Numbered from the stretch's first letter, positions 10,801-24,835 are shown. The stretch: DNA of 64,000 nucleotides from Stomorhina lunata (GCA_933228675.1 OW121744.1:24454640-24518639), one strand, 5' to 3'. Notes: generated from the letters alone by a model not told the origin. Numbers and translations: made by a program.

Positions 10801-11569
10801 GTTGCCTTCACTAAAATTTGTTGGTTTTTACTTATTACAATAATAAATAATTGTAATAAATTGGAATCATAGTGCACTTTTCAGAAATGTTATTATATTA
10901 TTATAATTGTTGAAAAATAAAAGTATAGCCAACAATTACTTCTTAAATATCATGTATTAAGTGCAGTATTGATTTCTGTATTTTTAAGAAAATTTTAAAA
11001 AGAAATTTGTTAGACTATTCATGTAATAAGATAAATGCTAATACACACTATGTTAAATACAAAAAAAATGGTAGCTAATTGTGTTTTTTTTTTTTAACAA
11101 AGAAAACCTAAATAGGCTTATTTTTCATTTGTAGAATACAAAATTTTAGTACCAACATACTAAAATAATCAAATTTTTGTAAAGAAAATTAGCGAACTAT
11201 TGCAATAAATTTAAATATTATATATGTAATATGTAAATTGGGCCTCAGTATTTGGCTGTGAAATGATCAGAAATGTATGAATCTTAATTGTTATAATATA
11301 CTATGAATTAAATAAAAGTTCTTCCCATTAAAACAACTAGTATATTAAAAAGAATTATAAATTTACTAGAAATCATAACAGTATAATAAATAAATGAAAA
11401 TAAGGTAAAATATGTGTAATTGTTCTAAAGATTTGTTTTCTTGTTTTTCAAAATGCGCATTTTATTTACCTAAATATTTTACAAACAACTATTGCATGAG
11501 TTGAATTTCTTAATAAATGGGAATATAAAATTTACATACTATTTACTGACATTCATATATAAATGTATA
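10801..11569. other. AT-rich intergenic, no gene seen
   Basis: AT-rich, no coding or RNA signal that I can support. Confidence 0.5.
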
Positions 11570-11960
11570 CAGTTATGTGAAAAATAATAAGGACACAGAA
11601 ACTCTAAACTTATATTGTTATTCAAATTGTAGGCAAAATTCATTATTATTTGAAAATGTTTATTTTTTATTAAATTGTAAAGAAAATGCTTATATGTAAA
11701 ACAATTTTTGATATTTTTAAAATAAATTTCTATACATATTTGGTCATTTTAGACGTATTGGTGTAATTTGACATGTAAAAAATAATGACACTTCATAAAA
11801 TCGTCGGTTTAATATGTAAACCTGCTAAGTCCACTTTAAAAGTGGCAGAGAAAGATTCACCCCGTCGACCAGTATGTAAGTTTTACTTAATTTGAGTCTT
11901 GAAGTGTGAAAAGGTTCAATAAGAAAAACTGCTAAATCCACTAATTGAAAATGTTTGTAA
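11570..11960 (+). mobile_element. Tc1-like element remnant, left end
   Basis: After a TA dinucleotide (11568-11569) the sequence CAGTTATGTGAAAAATAATA is a Tc1-type terminal repeat. A degenerate inner repeat TGTAAAAAATAATGACAC recurs about 200 bp on (about 11776). Further in, AGTGGCAGAGAAAGATTCAC could encode the GRxRFTP linker of a Tc1 transposase. No right end is visible. Confidence 0.45.
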
Positions 11961-12369
11961 GAAATACTGTTATGTCCGGTACAACGTACTATATTTTTGT
12001 TTTTGAAATATGCAAAAATATAATTTTGAAATATATGTAGTAAGTTTTTTGTCCCTCCCGTAAAATTTACGATATCTTAAAAATATGACTAACTCATATA
12101 CAAATTGGATGAATTGAAGACTTTTTGTAATTTTCGTAAATATCTCGATCATTAGCGAAACTCATGAAAATGAGGAATTTGGATGTTAGCAAAGTCAGTT
12201 AGTGACGCTTTGTTAAAGAATCTCGAAAATTGTTGCGACGACACTATTATTTTTATAAACTTTGTTTGAAATAAATGTAACCGAATTGGGAATATTTTCG
12301 AAACAGAAATAAATTCTTATATTAAACAATTTTTTGGATAAAAAATATTTATAAAAATAATTAATATCT

Positions 12370-13945
12370 AAAATGTTTTCGATACCAAAATTTTTTTTAT
12401 AGAAAAATTTTTGATAAAAATATTTTTCTTTGGTAAATTTTTCGATAACAATTATTTTTTATAGAAAAAAAATTTCAAAAAAATATATTTCTATCGAAAA
12501 ATGTTCTCAAAAAAAATTTTCGAACTGTTTGATAAAAAATTTCAAATGAAAAAATTTTGATAAATAATTTTTTTTAGAAATAAATTTTTTTTTAGAAAAA
12601 CTTTTGATAAAAAAAATTTTTGATAAAAAAAAAAATTTATAGAAAAATTTTTGATAAAAAAAAATTTATAGAAAAATTTTAGATAAAAAAAATTTTATAG
12701 AAAAATTTTTGATAAAAAAACATGTTATCGAAAAATTTTTGATAAAAAATTTTTTTTAACGAAAAATTTTTGATATTAAAATTTTTATAGAAAAATTTTT
12801 GATAAAAAAATTTTTTTTATAGAAAAACTTTTGATAAAAATTTTTGATAAAAAAATTTTTTATAGAAAAATTTTTAATAAAAAAAAAATTTTATAGAAAA
12901 ATTTTTGATAAAAAATTTTTATAGAACAATTTTTGATAAAAAATTTTTTCTAGAAAAATTTTTGATAAAAAAATTTTTTATAGAAAAATTTTTGATAAAA
13001 AAAATTTTTATAGAAAAATTTTTGATAAAAAAAAAATTTATAGAAAAATTGTTGATAAAAAATTTCTATAGAAAAATTTTTGATAAAAAAAATTTTATAG
13101 AAAAATTTTTGATAAAAAAAATTTTATAGAAAACTTTTTGATAAAAAAAATTTTATAGAAAACTTTTTGATAAAAAAAAATTTTGATAAAAAAATTTTAT
13201 AGAAAAATTTTTGATAACAAATTTTTTATAGAAAAATTTTTGATAAAAAAAAATGTACATATATAGAAAAATTTTTGATAAAAAAAATGTATATAGAAAA
13301 ATTTTTGATAAAAAATTTTTAATAGAAACATTTTTGATAAAAAAATTTTTGATAAAAAAAATTTATATAGAAAAATTTTTGATAAAAAAAATTTATATAG
13401 AAAAATTTTTGATAAAAAAAATGTATATAGAAAAATTTTTGATAAAAAAATTTTTGCTAGAAAGATTTTTTCATAGAAAAATTTTTGATAAAAAATTTTT
13501 TTATAGAAAAATTTTTGATACAAATTATTATACAAAAATTTTTGATAAAAAATTTTTTTATAGAAAATTTTTTGATAGAAAATTTTTTGATAAAAAAATT
13601 TTTTTTAGAAAAATTTTTGATAGAAACATTTCTGATAAAAAAAAAATTTTGTAGAAAAATTTTTGATAAAAAAATTTCTATAGAATTTTTTTTTTTATAG
13701 AAAAATTTTTGATAATAAAAATAATTATACAAAAATTTTTGATAGTAAAATTTATTATACAAAAATTTTTGATAAAAAATTTTTATAGAAACATTTTTGA
13801 TAAAAAAATTTTTTATAGAAACATTTTTGATAAGAAAAATTTTTGATAGAAAATTTTTGATAGAAAATTTTTGATAAAAAAAATTTTTATGGAAAAATTT
13901 TTGATAAAAAAAAATTTTATGTAAAAATTTTTGATAAAAATATAA
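12370..13945. repeat. AT-rich minisatellite array A (28-31 bp unit)
   Basis: Roughly 50 irregular copies of a unit with the core TATAGAAAAATTTTTGATAA, varying mostly in A and T run length. The array yields long open frames on both strands (for example 13197-13762) of the type FIEKFLIKK. These are an artefact of a unit free of stops in some frames, not genes. The core matches the arrays at 33.2, 36.5, 42.0 and 54.7 kb in the same orientation. Confidence 0.9.
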
Positions 13946-14319
13946 AAAAAAAAATGGAGTAGAAAACTTTTTCTTTTCAAAACATCAGAACTACACATTG
14001 AAAAAATGCATATTTCAGTTAAAAGCGCCGAACTTTGTTTTTCATGCATTAAAACATCTCAATCCCACCGATTCTTTAAAATCGGTTATAATGGAAGATT
14101 TGCACAAAATTTCCCCCAAAAATAATAAGAAAGCTAGAGGAATCGATGCCTAAAAGGCTACAGAAGTTGAAATGAAATTTCATTAGCATTATTTTTTTAA
14201 AAAATCTATTACAGTTTTTGAATTAAATTTAAAATATAAATAGTATTGCTTCTTAAGTTCAACTAATCGGTAATGGAAAAAGCTATAAAAAAATATGAGA
14301 CATTTTAATACATACAGTC
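13946..14319. other. Spacer after minisatellite A, no gene seen
   Basis: AT-rich. A short palindrome ACCGATTCTTTAAAATCGGT at about 14068 is the only structure. Confidence 0.4.
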
Positions 14320-14640
14320 CGGACATGCGCTAGTACGGACACTCCAATAGCTCCGGCAATTTAAAATGTTTACCCCTACTATTTTGATATATTATTTTTT
14401 CTGATAAAAATTTCGACAAAACTAAAAATATTCCCATATTTTCCATATCAATGGGTTAAAAAACATTGACTTTAATGTGCGTTCTAAAAACGTTGTCCGA
14501 TTTGGTACAAAATTTTTAAAACTGCACCTTAACACCTACTGTCAAAATATTCCGGCCGGCACATTTTAAAATTATTGACTGTGACAATAATGTACATAAT
14601 TCTAAACAACCTAAAACTGTCCGGATTGGCGAAGTTGCAC
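14320..14640. repeat. Possible short transposon bounded by TCCGGAC motifs
   Basis: The left side carries ACAGTCCGGACATGCG (about 14317). The right side read in reverse carries ACAGTGCAACTTCGCCAATC then CGGACAG. The ends share ACAGT and CCGGAC in inverted orientation, but alignment is loose and no target duplication is clear. Confidence 0.3.
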
Positions 14641-15419
14641 TGTCTTAAAATATGAAAAAAGCAAAATAGGCAGATATGATGAAATATGACGCACAAAATT
14701 GAAATATTTTATTTTTGTTACTATTCACGTGTTGTCAAATAAATAAAGAAGAAATTATTAATAAACAAAAAATAACAACGGAATGTATAATGAATCACTA
14801 ATACATACTTTCAAGGTGAAATTATATTTACATTAAATTAGTTAGGCGTAATGGTAAAAAGAGAAGTTAGTAAAAGTTTTTATATTTTGTTGTATTTACT
14901 ATAACAAATTGGTTTAATAAAAAAGTTTATTTCACATTTAATGTGACGATATGTAGAAATTTTGATCGCGTGATTTTTAGCTTAATTTGCTAAATTGTTT
15001 TCTCTTTGAGCGAAAAATAAGAAAATTGAAATAATAAAAATTCGATCAAGACCAATTTATTCTAATAATAGTAAATAAAATATATATCAGCAGAAGCAAA
15101 ACAACTATTTATTAATTTATTTTGTGTACAAAAATGTATTTACTTTTCCTATCAACATTTAAATTAATTTTGCTATAAATAAATTAATAGCTTTAATTGT
15201 AAACAATCACAATATGCTCTCATTTTTAATATTTAGCTGACGCGGCGTTTTTATAATTTTTTTATATTGTAAAATATTTTACTATTTCTAGACGTACTTG
15301 AACTTTTGGTTGTAAATTTATAACAAAATTGAAATGACATAAAAAAGTTTTCTATTTTAGTATTTAATAAATTTATTTAAATTACACAATATTAGAAAAA
15401 ATCAATTAAGAAAAAACTA
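14641..15419. other. AT-rich intergenic, no gene seen
   Basis: No gene or structured repeat recognised. Confidence 0.5.
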
Positions 15420-15790
15420 TAGTCGATTGAGACCGACCATATGATAACCTTCATCGCTGAGGTCAAATGCCTTTGACATATTTGCTTAATTTTGTCATCA
15501 CACAAAAATGTTCCTAGTCGTATATATTTAAGTCATTTCCGTCATTGGACCTTATATGGGAACCTAGGGCCAAATGAGGACCTGGAAATTTAGCAATTTA
15601 TTGCAGTTTGTACAAACTTAAAATTTTAGTTATCTTTAAATTTACAAGCATTTTGAGATATTCGTCGAATTTAGTGACTTTTAACAGAAGTTTTGTGTAG
15701 GAGCTATGGTCATATATAGAACGATTTCAGCAAACAGTGATTTCTGTTTATATAAGCAGTATTGTTTTAAATTTCATAAAAATATATTAA
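15420..15790 (+). repeat. Dispersed repeat family, copy (TATAGTCGATTGAGACCGAC)
   Basis: Shares its order of motifs with 21620-22330: TAGTC(G/A)(A/G)T(T/C)..G.CCGACCATA near the start, ACCTTCA, TTTTGTCATCA, CTTATATG and a GGTCATAT...GAACGATTTCA phrase. Non-coding. The class of the parent element is not clear to me. Confidence 0.7.
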
Positions 15791-17847
15791 ATTTTGTGGC
15801 AAAAAACTCAGTTTCGGGAAGTCAGAACTATGTCAGGCACCAGAAATAATGGACCGAGAATTCTGAGTTTAATAGCAATGATCCTACTTCCTACAGTCTG
15901 TAACTTTTACAGTTTTTCAGAAATTTTTTGTCAAATTGCGTATAAAATACACTTTTTAGTTTTTTTACTTCATGCCCAGAAGTTTTGCCTATATAGAAAA
16001 TTGATATTTTATTGACACCAATCTTTATTTCTATATGTATTTATTACCCCTTAAAATAGAAAATATCCCTATACTGTTTCAAATTCTGCTTTGAAATTTT
16101 CTACCTTAATATTAAAAAATTATGATATTAGCTGTGTTTTTTTCGAAGAACTTCCAGTACAAAATTAAGTAGATATAAATTTCATAAGTAGTTATATTTA
16201 TTGCTACTAAAAATTTAAGCAGGGTTAAAAATGCTGCATAGCTTAAAATTTAAATTTTTTTTCTATTTGCAACACTAAAAAATGTCTTAAAATAAAAAAT
16301 ATTTAATCATGTGAAACATAGAAGAATATATAGAAGGTCGTCAGCTGATCCACTAAAATTTAGTATTCTACTAAATCACACGTACACGAAATGAAAGCTT
16401 TTTTGACAAACAGAAAAGCTTTTTGTACTCAAAATTTTGTTTGAAAAATTACGCGTTATTTTGAATGAAACGCACTGTTCTAAATTGCACACATAAAATG
16501 TTATTTTTTTTTAATATTTTAACATTATTTTGATGTCGAAACACTTTTTATTTTTTACAAACTGAAAATTTTTTATTTTGTTTTCTTTCGACATTCTTTT
16601 TTTGTTTTTGCTTAATTTGTATTGAACAAGTAGGGCTGCAATTTTTGGTATTAAAAAAAATAATGAAATTTAGAATAAAAAATTGTTTATAGATTTTAAT
16701 TATCCTAAAATCAAGTAAAACTCATTCTATACCTAAAAATATGGATTTCTCAAGAAAATTTCTTAAAATTACGGAGAAAATCTTGAAGAAAATTTTCGTC
16801 CCATCATATCATACTTTTTTGTGCAACTGTTTGTATTCATTAAGAAAATTAAAAGCTCTTTTTAGGCTTACCAATACACTATTACTGATCCGTACTATTG
16901 ACAGGTCCCAGGTGTACTTTGACGTTTCGTTGACTTTCTAGGTATTTATTTATTCTATGATGTGAAATTATTTTTTTGAATTTTTTTTTTCAACAAAAAT
17001 GAAATATGAAACAATTTCGTTAAAATTTTGACACAAATGAGTAAAACTCAATTAAACATGATAAGGTTATGCTAAAAATGGTCTTTTTATGCCAATAGAG
17101 CTACTTTAAGCCCATTATTTCATTTTATGTCGCTACCCTCATTACAAATAAAAAATACTAATTTTAGAGGAAGATGAAATTTCGGTAGATTGCATATTAT
17201 TTATACTGTATGGCACATATTAGCTTAGGGTATAAATCTGGATCTTTGAGAATGAATAAGATCATTTTTAAAATCATCATGGATCCAAAATCTAAAAAAA
17301 AAATTTTATACACAAAACATTTTTTAATTTTAAATTATTTTATTATTTGACATAAAATAAGCAAAATATATAGTGTTACCAAGTTTAGAAAGATAAGTAG
17401 CAATACCATTTTATCCGAAATCTTTATAGATATAGATATACACTTCGAAAAAAACACAACTATTATTTCAAAGACAATTAACTAACATTTTTTCTCGAAA
17501 GAAAACAGTTTGAAATATTGTTATCTTTTAATTCCAAAAACGCAAAAATATATTCTTTTCTTAGATTATTAGTTTTTATTTTTATAATCATAATAATATA
17601 TACATACAAATGTAGATGTTAATCAGAAAGAAAAATAAAAAGTTATTGTATGTATTGTTTTAATTGTTTGAATGAAACAAAAAGATAAGATATAAATAAA
17701 AATTATACGCCCATAAAAATAAAAAAAAGATCTGTACCTCTATAAAATATACAAGGTGTTACAATTAGTATTTTTCCATAATAAAATCTTATTAAAGAAA
17801 CTTCTATAATGTTCGCGTTTATTACTCTGAATTATAAAGTTCCATAA
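15791..17847. other. AT-rich intergenic, no gene seen
   Basis: About 2 kb without recognisable coding sequence. The open frames at 15794-16015 and 16741-16941 have no domain and sit in AT-rich sequence. Confidence 0.5.
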
Positions 17848-18753
17848 CACAGTGCAACAGGAAAAATCAGCCTCAACAATTGCAATGGCAAACAAAAGTA
17901 GACTATTAAATAAACAAAACTGCCAAAGGGTTTTGAATAGTTAGCTCGAATTTCAATTTTATGGCCTCTTGAAGTTAATAATTTTTTAATAAAAAAATAT
18001 TAATATTACAGTCCGTTTAAGCTTTTAATTTTTTTTTTTTTAATTTTAAGATTAAAAAAAAAATATATTTTATATTAAATTAAATTAACTAAAGTCATAC
18101 TTTTTTACAAAAAGTCTATTATTTTCCGATTGCCCCGTGGGCCTAATTTTTTGGTTTTTATATTTTGATGTCTACACTATAATCCATATTTGGGAGAAGG
18201 ATGAAGAAAATGTAAGATATGCTTTTTAAGATATCCTGTTGTTCTCCAATACATGATTAAATTTTTGTATAAAAAAAACATAAAACTAATGGACATACGC
18301 TGAAATATGAGCCTAGTTTCATAAAAATCCGATAACCGTATCAAAAGTTTTAGCCATAGAAAATGGGTATGTTTTAAACAAAATCTTGAAAAAATATATA
18401 AACTTTGGACCGCCATAAAATCTTAACCAAAGCGAAATTAAATTGGTTGAAGAACTCCAAAAATTGTATGAGCTAGGAGAATGTGTATACAAAATCTTTC
18501 TTTCGTTAGAAGAATTTTGATTTCACCCTTTTCTAAAAGCCAATTTTAATTTTAATTTTCAATCATTATCATTAAGTTTTACTCTTAATGAAAAAAATGT
18601 TCAGAAATGGCCCAACTTCAAGAGGCCATAAATGAAATTCGAGCTAACTTTTCAAAAACCCTTTAGCAGTTCTGTTTACTAAATAGTAAAATGAAAGTTT
18701 TCCATTAGAATTGTTGAGGCTGATGGAGATGACTCGTAATTTGTTGCATAGTG
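17848..18753. mobile_element. Long terminal inverted repeat element, 906 bp, TAA target duplication
   Basis: The ends CACAGTGCAACAG (from 17848) and its inverted form TTGCATAGTG (to 18753) lead into about 130 bp of inverted repeat on each side. The best preserved part is 17868-17985 against 18611-18728, sharing GTTAGCTCGAATTTCA, ATGGCCTCTTGAAGTT and TCAGCCTCAACAATT. TAA flanks both ends (17845-17847 and 18754-18756), fitting a 3-bp duplication as in PIF/Harbinger-like elements. The interior encodes nothing I recognise, so it is non-autonomous. Confidence 0.75.
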
Positions 18754-18756
18754 TAA

Positions 18757-20595
18757 TAGACAAGTATATTGACAATAACAATAGTCTCAAGGCAGTCGGT
18801 TATTCATACCGAAACGACTTGGAAATCTTAGTATTTCGAACAACTACTGCCGATTTCTTATATAGGACATAATGAAGACTCAATAGGTATAAGTAAAATA
18901 TAATTTTAAGAAATCTCTTATTAAATATCATCTAATCGCATTTTTTTTTAAGTGGAATTGGAAGTCACAAATTCCGATCGGAATTAAAACAAGGAATAAT
19001 TTAATGTTTTAAAGATTCTCAAAAATGTTCTTAAACATTATAAAACATGATTTTTTTTCAAAAGAAACCAGTAATTCTATCTTTGTTTCAACAAATAACA
19101 CAGATTAATTGAACAAAGAATTTAACTATCGAATAAAAAAAGAAAAACATACAAATTCAATTTCACTTTTTAAATGAAAATTGGTTTCATTCCAACAAAA
19201 ATTCTTTTAGTTTTTCTATAGAAGCAAATATGGAATTTTTTCACTTGCGAACGCAGTTGAGTTCTGTGATATGGCTGATAGCATATGTATATCAAAACTC
19301 AAACGATTATGAAGAAAACAGTGAATCTAATCTAATGAAAGGCAGTGTATTGACAAACTTCAAAAACTACTTTAAATATACAAATATGTAGATTGTTTTA
19401 TTTATTATATCTTAAGTATCAAGTGTGATAATGCTATTAGAATTTTCAAAGCAATGTAATAAGTATAAAAAATAAAGTGATTGTTTCAGTGGAAATTTCC
19501 ACGACTTCTAACGAAGTGAAGCTGTTTATATACAAATATATCAACATACATTGCATGTATGAACACACATACATATGTATATAGATAAATGATGATAATG
19601 GGGACAGCATCTATTAATCGTCAGCTAAAATGAAAAAGTACCTAACAAAAATGTCTATACTAAATTTTTAAATATAGATAATGGAAGCAGTAAAAGAAAT
19701 TTTAAATGTTTATTTATCGTGAGTTTGATCTACTAAATTCAAATTTTAATTTTTTTTTAGCTCTTTTAATTTAGTCTTAAAATTATCAGTTTTTTCTCAC
19801 AATCTAGTCCAACTATAAGTTAAATCTCAATGCTTTTTATTTATATCTTCCATCTGCCCTACAACATTTCTTCTATTTGTTTAAATTTCTTCATCTTATC
19901 AGTTATTTGTTTAGAACTTTCTGAAGTTATTGTAATCATGACTAAAGATTTTTCTAGAAGTAAATTTTTAAATAAACAGCAACTTCCTCCTCCAAGTATT
20001 ATCTTACATTCGAAGAGACATGTTAAACAACAATTACGACTGCTGACTGCATTATGATATTTGCAGGGTAAGCAATAGAGATAAAATAAAGTACAAACGA
20101 GTACAAATAAACAAAAATAATTTTCAAATTATAAAAAAGATATAATAATAAAAGAAATAGATAATAAAAGAAATAAGTATGTATACATACAGTGCCGGGG
20201 AATAAATGTAAGACTAAATTAACTGCTACAAAATAGTATGGTTAAATGTCAAAATTCGATTCAGGGAACATATTAGACAAATGCTCGTCGTAAAGTCCAA
20301 TAATTGGGGATAAACTATTAGAATTTACAAAATACCTAGAAGTCCATAAAAACTTTACAACCACTAAAGGACACGTGTGGATATTGAAATAGGATAATAC
20401 TTCACACGCATTAGTGGACAACTCTCCTCAAGTATAAGTGACATAGAACTCTATCCAAGAATGTGTGGCAGAAGGAAAATCTAAATCTTCCGCTAACCGA
20501 ACAGTAAGTAATATACTCTAGACTCTGGGGAGACATTCCTAATGAGAAATTTGGCTGCAAAAATTTCTCTGGCTGCAATGACAGAACTGTCTGCA
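18757..20595. other. AT-rich intergenic, no gene seen
   Basis: No supported gene. The frame at 19830-20057 has no domain. The sequence becomes less AT-rich after about 20180. Confidence 0.45.
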
Positions 20596-20950
20596 AACTT
20601 TGGGATGAAAGAAAAAAGAGAAGGAACTAAAACACTCCCGAAAAACTAAGGACTGGAAGAAGTTCGAACGAATTTACAGCAATACCAAGGATATCTTAAA
20701 AAGGTCAGGTTGCTAAACCTCTTCTGGTTATCGTGTTGCTTCCTAAAAGGAAAGTTCAAAGAAATACAAATTGGTCGATGGTGAAACGGCACATACTTCT
20801 GGCGATCATAACTATCCTTATGGAAAGGTCAAGACGATCTAAGGAGCTAGTTTAGGCTTCTCTATTGGGCCTAGGATGCAGAACGTCGGATAGGGATAAA
20901 GATTGACGATGGCGGAAATACGAAATCTTAGGATTTTATTAAAGAGTTAA
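20596..20950 (+). pseudogene. Possible LINE ORF2 fragment
   Basis: The plus strand carries KTKDWKKFERIYSNTKDILK (about 20644-20703) and later GCRTSDRDKD-like residues (about 20875). These resemble the linker between endonuclease and reverse transcriptase in insect LINEs. Composition is clearly less AT-rich than around it. Many stops. Weak call. Confidence 0.35.
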
Positions 20951-21619
20951 ATGAGGACTGCAGCACCACTGTATGTCTACCAAACTTGAGGCTGTAGCAG
21001 CCTATGAGTTTCCATTTGGGAAAAAAATTTATCAGCAAGTAAGCATTGTTATAATAATGGTTAATCTAATGTTTTTTTCAATTGACATTTGAAAAAAAAT
21101 AATTTAAAACATATTAAAGTACATAATAGAAAATTCTATATCTTAAATTTAGGGCATCTTTCTAAATTTTGTAGACAAGAGTTACAGATTTCTGGCAACA
21201 CTTATGACATACAAAATACTCATTTAAGGTTATGTTACCAATCAGGGATGGAAAATGGCTTTCGTGATTTTGTATTATATATGAAAACAAAATGTACTTT
21301 TTAGATGTACTTCATGATGGTAACATTTTTTATACAGAAATACAACAAATTATTCGTTAAGCTATCAAATTCGAAGCTATAAAAGTGATCTTATTTTGTC
21401 GCTTTTGATCCGAAAATCAATTAAAATTTAACAACTGAAGTTCATAATAAAGTTCCTATTAAATTAAAAAAAAACATGTATTTCGATTAATGAAAATTGG
21501 TTCTTATATCTTCTAATTGAAAAAATCGTGTAATGAAAATTGTCTTATACCCTCTTTTACAACAGAAATTAATTTAAATTATAGAAAACTTCATAATTAA
21601 ACAGTAACAATTAAGAAAG

Positions 21620-22330
21620 TGCTATAGTCAGTCAAGGCCGACCATACGATACCCTTCACCACTAAGGTAAAAGGTATTATTTTTTCTGTATAAAGACAAA
21701 TATTTGCTAAATTTTGCCATCATACAAACATTTTCTTAAAACTTATATATTTAAGCGTCATTTGGACTTATATGAGAGCTAGGGTCAAATGTGGACCGAT
21801 TACCTCGAAATTTGGCAAATTGATTAGTTGTTACAAAAATTATGTGTGCAAAAAATAAACTTGAAATTCTCAATATCTTTAGATTTGAGAGCGTTTAAGT
21901 GATTTTTGTCTCATTTAGTGCGTTTTTAAAGAATAGTTTGTATGGGAGATGTGGTCAAATGTGGGCCGATTTCAAAAGAATTTGGTAGTGATTTTAGTTC
22001 ACATAGGCAGTATTTGTTTTAAATTTCCTGAAAAAATATTGATATTTGTGGCCAATATATCAATTCCGGTAAGTGGAACCTATGGTAGGTGCCATAAATT
22101 ATGGACCGATTTTGACGAATTTCAATAGCCATTATCAAAAAAATAATATGTGCCAAATTTCATCAAATTATCTTTAGAATTGCGAGCTGTAGTTTGATTT
22201 CAAGGTTTACATGGGGGTCCAGCCAGCCAGCCAGCCAGCCGTCCAGCCAGCCAGACGGACGGACGGACATCGCTAAATCGACTCAGTTAGTGATTCTTAG
22301 CCTATTGGTATACTAAAAGGTGGGAAAGAC
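21620..22330 (+). repeat. Dispersed repeat family, longest copy with CAGC/GACG microsatellite tail
   Basis: About 710 bp starting TATAGTCAGTCAAGGCCGAC, with three repeats of a (A)GGTCAAATGTGGaCCGATT-like phrase. It passes through a tetranucleotide run of CAGC and GACG units (22219-22267) and ends CATCGCTAAATCGACTCAGT ... GGTATACTAAAAGGTGGG. Partial copies lie at 15420 (plus), 9120 (minus) and 60070 (minus). Non-coding. Confidence 0.8.
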
Positions 22331-24350
22331 ATATTTCTATGCGTTCCATACATCAGCACAAACTTATAATACCCTTTCCACCTATGGTGGTGAAGGATAT
22401 AAAAGGTCGCGGTATTACCACGGTAACAATCAGGTTAAAAATGTTTCAAAAAAGTTCAATTTTACCACGTTTGCCATCCCTGTTACCAACTATACTGTTA
22501 TTATTTGTAATTCCATTATTTACAATAAAATTCTATAAAATTTTTACGTTTATTACACATTATAAATCTTTACAATATTTTAAATAAAGCAATATTATTA
22601 AGAAATATACTTTTAATAAACAAATAATAAAAACTAATAGAAACTTATTTCGATAACAAAAATCTGATAAGACAAAAATAAAAACAAAGAGTGAGAGAGT
22701 GAGAAATAATATAAAAATAAATGACTCAAATGAGAGAAACTTTCCAACTTAACGAAACCTTCGTTAATGACGAAATTTATAGAAAAAAACATTAAAATGG
22801 CTGAAAAGCAAAAAAAAAAATTTAATATTTATAGCAAAAATTATAAATTTTAAAACAAAGAATCAGAAAGTAAACAAAAAAAAATTAAATTTCAAACAAA
22901 AATCATTGTACATTTATACGTAAATATCTTTATTTAATGTTATTTTAAAGAAATTTAATTTTTTTTCACTTACGATCTTTGGCAATCGAAAATACCAAGT
23001 GGAACAATCAAGGTGGGGGGCATGGGCACGGAGTGTTCGTGTTTCTTACGGAATTAATAAGAGGTCATGTATTGTGTTTTACCATTTTCAAAATTAATCT
23101 AATATTGCAGGAACAAGGTTAATAGGAATATATGTATGTATGTATAAATTATAAATATATTTTTTTTGTTTAAAAATACTTGTACTACCACCACCAGATG
23201 ATGATTAGTCCTAAAACTAATTTCGTTTTAAAATTGTTGAAGGTTTGTTTTATTTTTACTTATCACCATTTTCTTACAAACCATTTACAATAAAAACTAC
23301 TATATTCAACCATTACAACAAAAAAAAATTGCCATCTTTTTTTTCTTACAAAAACGGGTTTATTTCCCGTTGTTAATTTTCTTTGCATTTTTTTATCAAT
23401 CAACTTCACTGCAAAATCGATTTTTCACTTGTACATTTTTTTCCATCATTAACCACCACTAAAAATTTTACTTACAGTTTATTATTCATATTTGATGGCA
23501 TTTTTATTCTTAATGGTTGCAATTTAAAACACACTGAAATCAGAAACAATAACGTTTAACTAAAAAAGATTTTTTTTACTGTTTGGAACTTTTTGTTAAT
23601 AAACTTGGTTAAGTTTCTTTTTTGTTTTTCAACACTTTAAAATGAAGAGTCTTTTTTCTCAAATATTTGCGTTAGCTTCAATGCTCACTAGGTAACTGAC
23701 AAATTTTCACTCAATAATCATCGAATTTATGGGAAATTTTCGAGGCAAAATTATTGTTTTCGTTAAATTTTATTGTTGTCTTTTTCTATTGGAAACACTG
23801 CTTTTACACTCTGCAAGTCAGTTGACAGCAACATCATTAATATACCACATCTACATAACACTTGGTCTCCACGAGAAATAAAATTGATTTAAACGATATG
23901 AAAAGCAATAAAGCCAAATGTTTTTGTAAGTTTGTTTATTGGTTTATTTGTTCCTTTAGGAATTATTTACGTCTAAACGGCTAAACTATTTTAGTACAAT
24001 TTTGTATGTAGATAAAAAGAAAGACCCCTCACACCTTACTTAATAGGATCGGTGCATGGAAACTTTGTCCCCTTACAAATGAAATAATTACAAGCGTTTA
24101 TCCTTATAACTTTTAAAGTAAAAATCTTCTTTATGAATCTATTATTAATAAAAAAAAGAGTGTGTTAGATAAAAATAGGAGCAGGGAGTATTCTATCCCC
24201 TACAAAACAAAACATATTAAAACTTTAATTTCAAAGATTTAGAAGTTGATTTATTGAATTTAATAAAATCAACATTCTAAAGAGTTTGGAAAGAAAGAAA
24301 AACAAGCAGGATCAGGGCAAGTCCTTCATCCCGTTCTAAAATTAATATTT
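22331..24350. other. AT-rich intergenic, no gene seen
   Basis: About 2 kb with no supported gene. The open frames at 22320-22587 overlap each other in two frames and lack domains. The piece around 22960-23110 is slightly less AT-rich, with no motif recognised. Confidence 0.5.
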
Positions 24351-24835
24351 AGGGCTGATCACATATCGTCGCGTTTCTTCTCAAACCACGTAAGTACAAT
24401 AGTCTCGTTTTTCAGGAAACGAAAAAAACTAAATAAGTTTTTACATAAGAGTTTTAAGAAAAACTTTTTCCATAAAATGTGGTTTTACGATTCTCTAAAA
24501 GGTGTAGAAATATATTTTGAAAAAATTGGATACTTACAAGTAACGGTAGTCGAATTTGTCGCTTACGTGTTTTGGGAAGAAAAATTTTTTTCAAATTGAA
24601 AAATTAAGAACCACATTTTATAAGATAAATTAAGACTTACTTTTTATTTAGTTAAAAAATATATATATTGCTAAAACCTTAGAGGAAATTATATACAAAG
24701 AAACTTATTATTATACATTATTATTATTTATTTCATTCTTAAGCTCACAAATAATATAATAACGAAAAACAAAATAAGGAAACATTTCATTTGAAAAAAC
24801 TATATTTTTTTTATTTATATTTTTTTTATTTATAT

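Noticed and set aside
12905..14049. Several overlapping 60-133 codon frames on both strands in minisatellite A
   Set aside because: They translate the repeat unit (FIEKFLIKK-like) in whatever frame lacks stops; no start context, no non-repeat sequence.
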